DNA of 64,000 nucleotides from Kribbella antiqua (GTDB lineage Bacteria > Actinomycetota > Actinomycetes > Propionibacteriales > Kribbellaceae): the NCBI RefSeq assembly GCF_004345665.1, contig NZ_SLWR01000002.1, positions 558,001-622,000 on the forward strand. The letters run 5' to 3'. Each line of letters starts with the position of its first letter. Positions within the stretch are counted from its first letter, which is position 1. A program made the translations under genes and the position numbers. Under the pieces are notes generated by a model. The model made no database searches and was not told the origin of the DNA. It saw only the letters and a program-made list of their open reading frames with translations. Shown here piece by piece: positions 1 to 7,734 of this stretch.

Positions 1-293
1 TACGGGCGTCCACCGAGGCTCGGGTTGGCCAGCGCGATGGCCCGTCGTTCGCCGCCGCGGCCGACCGGGACGAGGTCCCCGGAACGCGCGGCCAGTTCGA
101 CCAGGTTCTTCCAGTCCCAGAGGTGCGGCTGCGCCTTCGAGGTCGGCTGGTGCGGCATCAGGTCGCCGATCCTGGTCCACAGCGGTACCAGCAGCTCCTT
201 CTCGAAGCCGCGGTACAGATCGTCGAGCTCCGGCGTGGCCGGCGGCTGGTCGGGGCTGTCCTCAGCGGTGAGTTTCACAGGCGAGTCCGTCAT
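1..293 (-). CDS. Gentisate 1,2-dioxygenase, N-terminal part (cut by window edge)
   Basis: Cupin-fold Fe(II) dioxygenase that would open the ring of gentisate to maleylpyruvate in cytosolic aromatic catabolism. Reading the minus strand from ATG at 293 gives an uninterrupted frame to base 1. It contains the family-typical N-terminal blocks LYRGFEKELLVPLW, MPHQPTSKAQPHLW, and VPVGRGGERRAIALANP. Only about 97 residues are present, so the metal-binding histidines of the cupin barrel lie outside the window. The gene diverges from an IclR regulator 65 bp away, a common arrangement for gentisate genes. The family call comes from remembered sequence similarity, not an alignment. Confidence 0.82.
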   Translation of the reverse strand, partial: MTDSPVKLTAEDSPDQPPATPELDDLYRGFEKELLVPLWTRIGDLMPHQPTSKAQPHLWDWKNLVELAARSGDLVPVGRGGERRAIALANPSLGGRP

Positions 294-334
294 AGGAGTA
301 CCGTGCGTCGTACGACCCGATTTGGAACAGTAGA

Positions 335-349
335 TTCTGTCTTGCAGAA
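335..349. promoter_or_regulatory. Candidate IclR operator between gentisate dioxygenase and iclR
   Basis: TTCTG-TCTTG-CAGAA is a perfect 5-bp inverted repeat with a 5-nt spacer in the 65-bp divergent intergenic region. It directly follows a TAGATT hexamer (331-336) that could be the -10 box of the iclR gene, so binding there would allow autoregulation and control of the dioxygenase. Site function is inference. Confidence 0.4.
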
Positions 350-358
350 CGGCTCACG

Positions 359-1099
359 ATGAAGAACCCACCGGCGTACGGCGTGACGAGTGTGGACCAC
401 GCGCTGCGTCTCGCGGTGATCCTGCAGGTGGAGGGACCACTCACCGTGTCCGCCGCGGCGTCACGGCTCGGCGTGGCCCGATCCACCGCTCATCGTTTGC
501 TGTCCACGCTCGTGTACCGCGACTTCGCCGTACAAGACGATGACCGCAGCTATCGCGCCGGCCCGGTCCTCGAGGTCGCGGCGAAGGCGCAGTCCGGCAT
601 CGGCACCATCCGCGCCGCCGCCCTCGGACCGATGCGGACCCTGGCCGAGACCGTCGACGAAACCGTCAACCTCAGCATCCGGACCGGGCGCACGATCCGG
701 TTCATCGCCTCGGTCGAAGGCACTCAGACTCTCCGAGTCGGCAGCCGCGAAGGCATGGTCCTGCCCGCCCACCACGCCACCGGCGGTCTCGCCATCCTCG
801 CGGCTTTGTCCGACTCGGAGCTCACCTCGCTGTACGACGCCGCGCCTGTGGACGAACGGGTTGACCTGGCCAAGCTCCGGCGCGAGCTGCGAGCGGTACG
901 GCGCAGCGGCATCGCCATCAACCGCGAACGCACCGAACGCGGCCTGATCGCCTTCGGCCACGCGATCACCAACAGCCTCGGCGATACCGTCGCAGCCGTG
1001 TCGGTGTCGATGCCGACCGTCCGCTACTCCCCCGCCACCGTCGAACACATCACGCCCGCGTTGACCACCGCCGCGCACGCGATCTCCGCGGCACTATGA
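359..1099 (+). CDS. IclR-family transcriptional regulator
   Basis: A 246-residue DNA-binding regulator. Residues ~10-65 form the winged helix-turn-helix (GPLTVSAAASRLGVARSTAH followed by RLLSTL), and residues ~80-245 form the IclR effector domain, including VNLSIRTGRTIRFIASVEG, LPAHHATGGLAILA and a C-terminal INRERTERGLIAFGHAI block. Length matches the family (about 250). It is divergent from the gentisate 1,2-dioxygenase gene, so the natural target is the gentisate/3-hydroxybenzoate pathway; this is inferred from context and from known IclR regulators of that pathway. ATG at 359 is the first start in frame with the HTH. Confidence 0.88.
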   Translation: MKNPPAYGVTSVDHALRLAVILQVEGPLTVSAAASRLGVARSTAHRLLSTLVYRDFAVQDDDRSYRAGPVLEVAAKAQSGIGTIRAAALGPMRTLAETVDETVNLSIRTGRTIRFIASVEGTQTLRVGSREGMVLPAHHATGGLAILAALSDSELTSLYDAAPVDERVDLAKLRRELRAVRRSGIAINRERTERGLIAFGHAITNSLGDTVAAVSVSMPTVRYSPATVEHITPALTTAAHAISAAL

Positions 1100-1134
1100 C
1101 CGATTTGTTCAAGACCCTGCGGCGGCACGACTCC

Positions 1135-1148
1135 TAAGGTCGATGGCA
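1135..1148 (+). promoter_or_regulatory. Leaderless promoter -10 of the SRPBCC gene
   Basis: TAAGGT at 1135-1140 fits the actinobacterial TANNNT -10 consensus and lies 7 nt before ATG 1148, with no ribosome binding site. This suggests transcription starts at or next to the start codon. Confidence 0.4.
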
Positions 1149-1543
1149 TGGAAACCTCACGACACATCAGCACCTACATCGACCGGACGTCCAAGGAGGT
1201 CTACGACTTCGCGTCGAACCCGCAGAACCTGCCGCAATGGGCTTCCGGCCTGAGCAACAGCACGGTCGAGATCGTGGACGGGCAATGGGTCACGGACTCC
1301 CCGATGGGACGGATCCTGATCGACTTCGCTCCCCCGAACGACTTCGGCATCCTCGACCACGACGTCACCGTCCCGTCGGGCCAGACCTTCCATAACCCGA
1401 TGCGGGTGATGCCCGACGGCGACGGCGCCGAGGTCGTCTTCACCCTCCGCCGCCAGCCGGACGTGACCGACCCCGACTTCGAACGCGACGCCACCACCAT
1501 CGCCGGCGACCTCGCCACCCTCAAGACCCTGCTCGAGGGCTAG
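1148..1543 (+). CDS. SRPBCC (polyketide cyclase-like) family protein
   Basis: A 131-residue soluble protein with the helix-grip pattern of the START/SRPBCC superfamily: an N-terminal strand (SRHISTYIDRTSKEVYDFAS), the NPQNLPQWASGLS block, and a final helix (DATTIAGDLATLKTLLEG). Members bind hydrophobic ligands or act as small cyclases; no particular ligand can be read from the sequence. It has its own leaderless promoter, so it is probably a single transcription unit after iclR. The short length is normal for the group. Confidence 0.75.
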   Translation: METSRHISTYIDRTSKEVYDFASNPQNLPQWASGLSNSTVEIVDGQWVTDSPMGRILIDFAPPNDFGILDHDVTVPSGQTFHNPMRVMPDGDGAEVVFTLRRQPDVTDPDFERDATTIAGDLATLKTLLEG

Positions 1544-1611
1544 CGCGCCTACCCCGGAGCTGCGACGACCTCTTCACCGCCCACCGCTTGCCTATCACTT
1601 TCTGACCGGTC

Positions 1612-3703
1612 TTGAGTGTGACGTTTCCCCTTGTGGATAAGGGATTTCAGTTCACGGTCGACTTGCTTCGGCATCCAATCGAACATATGCTCGGATACAT
1701 GTTCGACGATGACCTGGCTGAGCTCGACACCGCAGACCTGCTGGTCGCCGCGGCGCAGTTCGTCGACGGTCCAAGAACACGCCGCGGTACGGCTCCTCGA
1801 GGCCGCGCTCGCCTTCGCCGACCGGCACGCCGTCGTCAACTACGACAGCGGCGAGGTGCTGCCCGGCACCGAACGATTGAAGGTGTACGGCGGCGACGGC
1901 TGCCCCGGGGTGGCCGAGTTCGCCCCGGTCGAGTTCGGCGCCGTCACCCGGATGTCCACCGGCGCCGCCGCCTCCTTCATCGGCGAAGCCCTCGCCCTGC
2001 GGCACCGCCTCCCCAGGATCTGGGCCGCCGTGCTGGCCGGGAACGCGGTCGCGTGGCGGGCCCGCAAGATCGCCCACGCCTGCCTGTCGCTGTCGCTGGA
2101 GGCGGCCGCGATCGTCGACCGCCGCATCGTCGGCATCGTCAACACCGTCACCCCCACCAAACTCGCCACCATCGTGAAGGCCGCCATGTGGGAAGCCGAC
2201 CCCGACCTGGCCAAAGCCCACGCCGAAGCCGTCGCCAAAGCCCGCCGCGTCTACGTCGGCCCCTCCGACGACCACGGCACCAAGCGGTTCTGGGTCCGCG
2301 CCGCCGCCGGCGACGTCATCCGCTTCGACGCCACCATCAACGACATCGCCCGCGCCCTCAAAATCCTCGGCGACCCCGACACCCTGGACCAACGCCGCGC
2401 CAAGGCCATCGGCTGGATCGCCGACCCCGCCGCCGCCCACCACCTCCTCCAAGTCGCCCGCTACCTCGCCCGCATCCGCCCCCACATCCCCGAAGACGAC
2501 CCCGGCCACACTCACACGCCTACCGCCGACCGCCCTGCAAGCAGTACAGAAGCCGCCGCTCCCGATGAGCGGCCTGCGCCGGACGACTGGCCGCCGCCGG
2601 AGGACGACACTGTCCTGGACGACGGCGACCACGACGTCGACGGCGCCCACGACCACGACCACGACCACGACGGCGACGACCACGACGGCGGCGACGACGG
2701 TGACGACGGGCATGACCGCACCGCGGGGCGCGACTGGACCTCACCGGCTGACGACACCGTCCCGAACGACGGGGTCCGCGGGTACGACGGCGACGACCGC
2801 ACGGCGGCACGCGACTGGACCAAGCCGGCTGCCGACAGCCCCGCCCACGCCAGCGCCGGCGACGGCGACCCTCACAAGGACGCCAGCCATCCCGACGCCG
2901 CCGCAGACCAGACCGACGACGATGGTTGGTACCCGGCGGACGACGGAGCCAACCCGGACAACAGGGGCGTCATGCACGACTGGGCAATGCCCGATGACGA
3001 TCCGGGCCCGGATGACTGGCACGACCCGGAAGACCAGAGCGCGGCGGCCGGCACCGGTGAATCGGGTGTGCCGGGGGACGAGTTCGCCGACGACGCGTTC
3101 ACGCGGCGGATGTTGGCCGAGTCACTTCCGGCCAGGCTCGCCGCGATCAAGCAGCAGGCCTACAGCCACGGCCTCGCCGCCGGCACCGGACAACGCCCCA
3201 ACCGGCACACCCTCTACGTCCACCTCACCGACAAAGCACTTGCCACCCGCAACGGTGTCCTACGGGTCGAAGAACTCGGACCGCTGCTGCTCAACCAACT
3301 GAGCGAACTGCTCGGCCACGACCACATCGTGGTCAAGCCCGTCATCGACCTGCGCGAACAGATCAATGTCCACAGCTACGAAATCCCCGACCGGATCCGC
3401 GAACGCGTCCGGCTGCGGCACCCGGTGGACATGTTCCCCTACGGCGCCGCCGAAGCGACCACCCGAATGGACCAAGACCACATCACCCCCTACGACCGAA
3501 CCGGCCCACCAGGCCCACGAGGCCAGACCGACCCCGACAACCTCATACCACTCGGACGACTCCACCACCGCGCAAAAACCTTCGGCGGATGGCAGAGCCG
3601 CAGGCTGCCCACCGGCGGCGTCGAATGGATCAGCCCGCACGGCTTCCGCTTCCACGTCGACCACACCGGCACCCACCCGATACCGACGGATCAGCCAGGC
3701 TGA
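1612..3703 (+). CDS. DUF222/13E12-type HNH endonuclease-domain protein with apparent +1 frameshift
   Basis: Two frames make one gene. The first (TTG 1612, or ATG 1687/1699) reads MFDDDLAELDTADLLVAAAQ. The second carries on from about 1769 with VQEHAAVRLLEAALAFADR and runs to 3703. Removing one G from the GG at 1768-1769 joins them as ...QFVDVQEHAAV. The merged protein is about 670-697 aa, with a DUF222 region over the first ~310 residues. A very Asp/His-rich low-complexity linker (alternating DHD and DDG, about 2560-3080) follows. An HNH nuclease domain ends it (MDQDHITPYDRTGP, NLIPLGRLHHRAKTFGG). This family is multicopy in actinobacteria and its role is not established. The frameshift could be real decay or a sequencing error. 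Confidence 0.8.
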
Positions 3704-3707
3704 GCTT

Positions 3708-4559
3708 TCACGGTTGAGTGTTCGTCAGAGCCCAGAGGGCGGCAATCAGCGGACGTCGTAGGTCTGCGCGACGGGCGCAGAGGCCGATGGTGAGCGGCTC
3801 GAGTGTTGGGCGCGCGGACAGCTCGACCAGTCGGCCAACAGAGGTCGAGGACTCCAGCACGAGGCGTGGCACGATCCCGGTGCCGCAGCCCAGGGCCACA
3901 AGCGCAAGGAGTGCTTCATGCCCGTCGGGCTCGGCCGCGATGACCGGCTTCACCCCAGTCCGGCGGAACCACCGGAACGCCGCCTCGCGCACCAGCCCCC
4001 GTGCCGGTACGACGAACGGCCCATCCGCCGTGGACACCTCCGTACCGCGAGCGGCGACCAACACCAGATCGGTGACGGCCACGGTACGGGTCACCATCGT
4101 TTGCGGCAGACGCTTCGGGATACCCGCGACCGCAGCGTCCACCTCGCCCTCATCAAGCCGGGCCAATGCGGTCGCCGCGTCACCGGTCCTCACGTCCAGC
4201 CGGATCTGCGGGTGCGCTGACCGCAGTGGCGCGAGCAAGTCAGGCAGCAGTGCCTGGCAGGCGGTGACCGTGGCGAAGATGCGCAGGTCGCCGGCCAGTT
4301 TGGCCGGCTCGCCGGTGCCGGCGTGGTAGTCGTCCCAGAGTTGCAGAGCCTGTTCGGCGTACGACGTGAAGCGCTGACCCTCGGCGGTGAGAACTACGCC
4401 GCGCGGACCGCGGTCGAGCAGTCGCGCCCCCGCGCGTGTCTCCAGCCGCTGGATCGTCCGGGTCAGCGTCGCCGGGCTCACGTGACACTCCAGGCTGGTG
4501 CGCCCGTAGTTCAGCGTGCGCGCCAGATGCAGGAACAGCTCCAGCTCGCGATGCTCCAT
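3708..4559 (-). CDS. ilvY: LysR-family regulator resembling IlvY
   Basis: A 283-residue LysR regulator. Residues 1-60 are the winged HTH (FLHLARTLNYGRTSLECHVS, TLTRTIQRLE) and residues ~90-283 the effector-binding domain. From memory of E. coli IlvY, many blocks agree along the whole length: HVSP.TL.R.IQRLE, TGDAA.A, GE.D.A.AG.P..LP, WFRR, GHEA...LVALGCG, and a C-terminal GLCAR. IlvY senses acetohydroxy acids and activates ilvC. Here the gene diverges from a KARI gene exactly as ilvY does from ilvC in enterobacteria, with 75 bp between the starts. The ribosome binding site GGGAGGTG precedes ATG 4559. The name rests on recalled similarity plus context. Confidence 0.8.
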   Translation of the reverse strand: MEHRELELFLHLARTLNYGRTSLECHVSPATLTRTIQRLETRAGARLLDRGPRGVVLTAEGQRFTSYAEQALQLWDDYHAGTGEPAKLAGDLRIFATVTACQALLPDLLAPLRSAHPQIRLDVRTGDAATALARLDEGEVDAAVAGIPKRLPQTMVTRTVAVTDLVLVAARGTEVSTADGPFVVPARGLVREAAFRWFRRTGVKPVIAAEPDGHEALLALVALGCGTGIVPRLVLESSTSVGRLVELSARPTLEPLTIGLCARRADLRRPLIAALWALTNTQP

Positions 4560-4589
4560 GTTTCACCTCCCGCAACGGCCCGATGCAGA

Positions 4590-4608
4590 TGTTGCGCTTG
4601 CTGCAACA
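4590..4608. promoter_or_regulatory. Candidate IlvY operator (LysR T-N11-A box)
   Basis: TGTTGCGCTTGCTGCAACA has perfect 6-bp inverted arms (TGTTGC/GCAACA) with a 7-nt spacer, and contains the T-N11-A core expected of LysR operators. It sits in the 75-bp divergent region between the LysR and KARI starts. Specific binding is inference. Confidence 0.55.
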
Positions 4609-4634
4609 CTAGCGGTCGGCGTTGACTGAAAGGC

Positions 4635-6098
4635 ATGAGCACCTTCACTTCGGAGATCTTCCAGACCGAGACCATGACCGTCCCCGGTGGGACGGAGACG
4701 ATCCTGCGCGGCGGCCGGGACCTCTTCCCGTTGCTCCCCGACGCGCTGCACGGCGTACGGCGGATCGGCGTACTCGGCTGGGGACCGCAAGGTCGCGCCC
4801 AGGCCCAGAACCTGCGTGATTCGCTGGCCGGGACCGAGGTGACGGTGTCCGTCGGCTTGCGGCCGGGCTCGGCCTCGGCCGACGACGCGCGTACGCACGG
4901 ATTCACCGAGGACAACGGCACCCTCGGCGACTGGCTGGCGGTCGCGGCCGAGTCCGACCTGGTGATCCTGCTCATCGCCGACGCCGCCCTGGCCGCGGAG
5001 CACGAGAAGATCTTCGCGGTCCTCAAGCCTGGCGCCACGATCGGCCTGTCGCACGGCTTCCTGCTCGGCCACCTCAAGGCAATCGGCAGCGGCTTCCCTG
5101 CCGGCCACCCGGTCATCGCAGTGTGTCCGAAGGGCATGGGCGACTCCGTACGGCGTCTCTACCAGCAAGGGGCGACGGTGAACGGCGCCGGCATCAACGC
5201 GAGCATCGCCGTCCACGCGGATCCGGATGGGCACGCGACGGATCGTGCGCTGGCGTGGTCGGTCGGGCTGGGTTCTCCGTACACCTTCGCGACCACCCTG
5301 CAGGACGAGTACCGGTCCGACATTGTGGGTGAGCGCGCCATCCTGCTGGGCGCAGTGCACGGACTGGTCGAGGCCCTGTACCGCCAGTTCCGGCTCGACG
5401 GAGCTGATCCGGTGACGGCGTACGAGCGTTCGACCGAGTCGATCACCGGGCCGATCGCCCGCACGATCTCCCGGTCCGGCCTGCCCGCTGTCCGGGCCGC
5501 GCTGTCCGAGGCGGAGCAGGAGTTGTTCGACCGCGCGTACAGCGTCTCCTACGGACCAGCGCGCGAGATCGTCGCCGAGATCTACGACGAAGTTGCCGAG
5601 GGCACCGAACTACGCAGCGTGATCCTCGCGGAGCAGCGGCTCACTTCTCGTCCGATGTCGCGGATCGGCGGCAGCACGATGTGGTCCCACAGCGCCGAGG
5701 TGCACACGCGCCGCGGTACGACGCCGGCCGCGATCGACCCACTCACCGCGGGCCTGTTCCTCGCGACCATGATGGCGCAGGTCGACGAATTCGCCGACCG
5801 CGGGCACGCCTGGTCGGAGATCGTCAACGAGTCGATCATCGAGGCGGTCGACTCACTTCTCCCGTACATGCACGCCCGCGACGTCGCCTACATGGTCGAC
5901 AACTGCTCCCGCACGGCTCGCCTCGGCACGCGCCGCTGGGGTCCCCGCTTCCAGGCGGCGTACGAGCAGATCGCCCTGCCGGCCGTCGACACACCCGCGG
6001 ACCCCACGCTGATCAAGGGCTTCCTGGACAACCCGGCCCACGAAGCCCTCGCGGCCGCAGCCGAACTCCGCCCATCGGTCGACATCTCCGTCGCCTGA
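4635..6098 (+). CDS. ilvC: Ketol-acid reductoisomerase, class II (long), plant-like
   Basis: NADPH- and Mg-dependent enzyme converting acetohydroxy acids to dihydroxy acids in valine, isoleucine and leucine synthesis. At 487 aa it is the long class II form; actinobacterial housekeeping KARIs are usually ~335-aa class I. The Rossmann motif is IGVLGWGPQGRAQAQNLRDS (residues ~42-62). Blocks such as ILRGGRDLFPLLPDAL, LSHGFLLGHLK, VCPKGMGDSVRRLY, NGAGINAS, EYRSDIVGER and MVDNCSRTARLGTRRWGPRF match, from memory, chloroplast KARI of plants more closely than E. coli IlvC. The metal-binding acidic pair lies in DEYRSDIVGERAILLGAVHG. GAAAGG precedes ATG 4635. Control by the divergent IlvY-like regulator is inferred. 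Confidence 0.9.
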   Translation: MSTFTSEIFQTETMTVPGGTETILRGGRDLFPLLPDALHGVRRIGVLGWGPQGRAQAQNLRDSLAGTEVTVSVGLRPGSASADDARTHGFTEDNGTLGDWLAVAAESDLVILLIADAALAAEHEKIFAVLKPGATIGLSHGFLLGHLKAIGSGFPAGHPVIAVCPKGMGDSVRRLYQQGATVNGAGINASIAVHADPDGHATDRALAWSVGLGSPYTFATTLQDEYRSDIVGERAILLGAVHGLVEALYRQFRLDGADPVTAYERSTESITGPIARTISRSGLPAVRAALSEAEQELFDRAYSVSYGPAREIVAEIYDEVAEGTELRSVILAEQRLTSRPMSRIGGSTMWSHSAEVHTRRGTTPAAIDPLTAGLFLATMMAQVDEFADRGHAWSEIVNESIIEAVDSLLPYMHARDVAYMVDNCSRTARLGTRRWGPRFQAAYEQIALPAVDTPADPTLIKGFLDNPAHEALAAAAELRPSVDISVA

Positions 6099-6130
6099 CA
6101 CGCGAGGAGGGCGGGCGCCGTCCTTGCGCT

Positions 6131-6746
6131 TCAGCGGAGTTCGAAGCCCAAGGTCTGGAGGGCTGCACGGAGGTGTTCGCGACCTTTGAGACCGGCCGTG
6201 GTGCCGAACCGGGTCGCGACTCGCTCCGTCCAGCCTTCCGGTAGACCCGCAGCGGAGTAGAAGCCGTTGAGCACCTCCTCGTAGGTCTTCAGGTGAGGTG
6301 CTTGCGGCTCGAGCTCGTAGCGCTCGTGGTGAAGCACCACCTGCTGCGGGAGCCGCGGCTTCACGGCGGTCTCGTCGTACTTGTCTGGATGACCGACGAC
6401 GAGACCGAAGACCGCGAACACACACGTGTCGCGCCCGGGCGAGATCGGCCAGCCAGGCCAGCAGCAAGGGCGCCTCGACGATGAACTGCTGGTCACCGGC
6501 CAGTTCCGCCAACCGCCGACGACGTTCTTCGTCGCGTACGGCGACCACGCTCCACAGCTGGAGATTGCCCGACGTCGGAGCCGATTGCGCGGCGGCGATC
6601 AGAGCCGTCAACGTCTCGTCGGGGACCGGATCGGGCCGGTACGAGCGCACCGACCGGTGGGCCAGCTGGTGCGACAGCACCTCGGTCCACTGCTCCGGAG
6701 CGTCGTACGCCTTCGATCCGTAGCGCAACTCGTAGGGGTCTGCCAT
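6131..6746 (-). pseudogene. Nitroreductase-family pseudogene (internal deletion plus frameshift)
   Basis: The N-terminal frame from ATG 6746 gives ~104 good residues of an FMN-dependent nitroreductase/NADPH oxidoreductase (HQLAHRSVRSYRPDPVPDE, AAQSAPTSGNLQLWSVVAV, FIVEAPLLLAWLADLAR). It then leaves frame near 6434. The C-terminal part resumes in another frame at about 6421 (VFAVFGLVVGHPDKYDETAV, KPRLPQQVVLHHERYEL) and ends at 6131. Together they make about 205 residues, while the family has about 260-290. The central segment carrying part of the FMN site and dimer interface is missing, by my estimate 60-80 residues. One deletion near 6421-6434 that also breaks frame explains both facts. A functional product is unlikely. 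Confidence 0.72.
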
Positions 6747-6909
6747 GTCAGCTCCTCGCTGCGGTGCCGTGGATGCCGTGCTCGTCGATGCAACTCTTCG
6801 TCGGTCAAGGACGGGAAGTCCAGAGCGGGCTGACCTGCTCCTCCACCGCGCCGTCCGTGAGCTGGGACGGCGTTACCGCGCGGAAACGCCGGGGGCTTAT
6901 CGTGCCCGG

Positions 6910-7605
6910 ATGCGTGGTCGGTCGGGATTCGCCTCGCGGTTGGTGCGGACGGCCGCCGCCGGGGAGCAACCGCATGTCGAAACGGACTTGCGGCACGCCA
7001 TCCTGACCGGGGAGCAGCCGCCGGGGACGGGCATCCCGATCGACGAGGTCGCGGCGTTCTTCGGCGTGAGCGCGATTCCGGTCCGGGAGGCGCTCAAAAC
7101 ACTGCGCGGCGAAGGCCTGGTCGAGCATCGGCCGCATGTCGGGTACAGCGTCGCCAAGCTGACCTACCTCGAGTTCCAGGAGCTGTACGACGTACGCCAG
7201 GCGCTCGAGGCCGCCGCGCTGCGGGCAGCCGCGGTGAATGCGACCAGAGCAGACCTGGAGGAGATCGAGGCAGCCCTCGAAGAACAGGGCCAGGCCGGCG
7301 ACGACCGCGCGTACGCCGCGGCGACCCGCCGGTTCCACTTCGCGTTGATCCGGCCGTCGGGGATGCGGCGGATGATCCGGATGTACGAGTCGGCCTGGAA
7401 CATCACCGAGCCGGCCCGCCCGATGTCGCGCGTACCCGCGCACGAGCGGACTGCCTTCCACACCGACCACGCGCGGCTGCTCGAGGCGTACGCCGCCCGC
7501 GACGCCGACGCCCTGGTTGCGGAGTCCGACCGGCACTATGCACACCTCAAGGAAGCGATCGCGGAGTTCGCCACGGATCCGGAATGCTTCGCTGACCCTG
7601 CGTAA
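6910..7605 (+). CDS. GntR-family regulator (FCD/FadR subfamily)
   Basis: A 231-residue regulator if started at ATG 6910. The open frame extends upstream to 6745, but those 55 residues are basic and unlike the family. Residues ~15-75 are the GntR winged HTH (LRHAILTGEQPPGTGIPIDE, FFGVSAIPVREALKTLRGEG). Residues ~90-220 are the all-helical FCD ligand domain, with metal-site-type residues in FHFALIRPSG and the late HARLLEAYAARDADAL helix. It precedes an NCS1 permease and a racemase in the same direction and is the likely controller of that unit, responding to a ureide, pyrimidine or hydantoin-like ligand. The ligand is inference. Confidence 0.85.
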   Translation: MRGRSGFASRLVRTAAAGEQPHVETDLRHAILTGEQPPGTGIPIDEVAAFFGVSAIPVREALKTLRGEGLVEHRPHVGYSVAKLTYLEFQELYDVRQALEAAALRAAAVNATRADLEEIEAALEEQGQAGDDRAYAAATRRFHFALIRPSGMRRMIRMYESAWNITEPARPMSRVPAHERTAFHTDHARLLEAYAARDADALVAESDRHYAHLKEAIAEFATDPECFADPA

Positions 7606-7611
7606 TCCCGC

Positions 7612-7634
7612 GTTTCCTATATTTGAACGGAAAC
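7612..7634. promoter_or_regulatory. Candidate GntR operator upstream of the NCS1 permease
   Basis: GTTTCC and GGAAAC form perfect 6-bp inverted arms with an 11-nt AT-rich spacer (TATATTTGAAC), an unusually AT-rich stretch for this genome. A further CGTTTACC half-site follows at about 7639. It lies 7 bp after the GntR stop and about 100 bp before the permease start. Confidence 0.4.
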
Positions 7635-7734
7635 CCGGCGTTTACCGGCGACGCCGGCCGGCGAAACGACCGGTTCCTAGCTTCGGTGCACTGGCCGCAC
7701 GACTCCGCCCGCGGCCCGGCCCGAGGAGCAGACC

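Noticed and set aside
1631-1768. Alternative start of the DUF222 gene at 1631
   Set aside because: The peptide before 1769 in that frame is Ser/Cys/Thr-rich and unlike the family; the correct N-terminus lies in the other frame.
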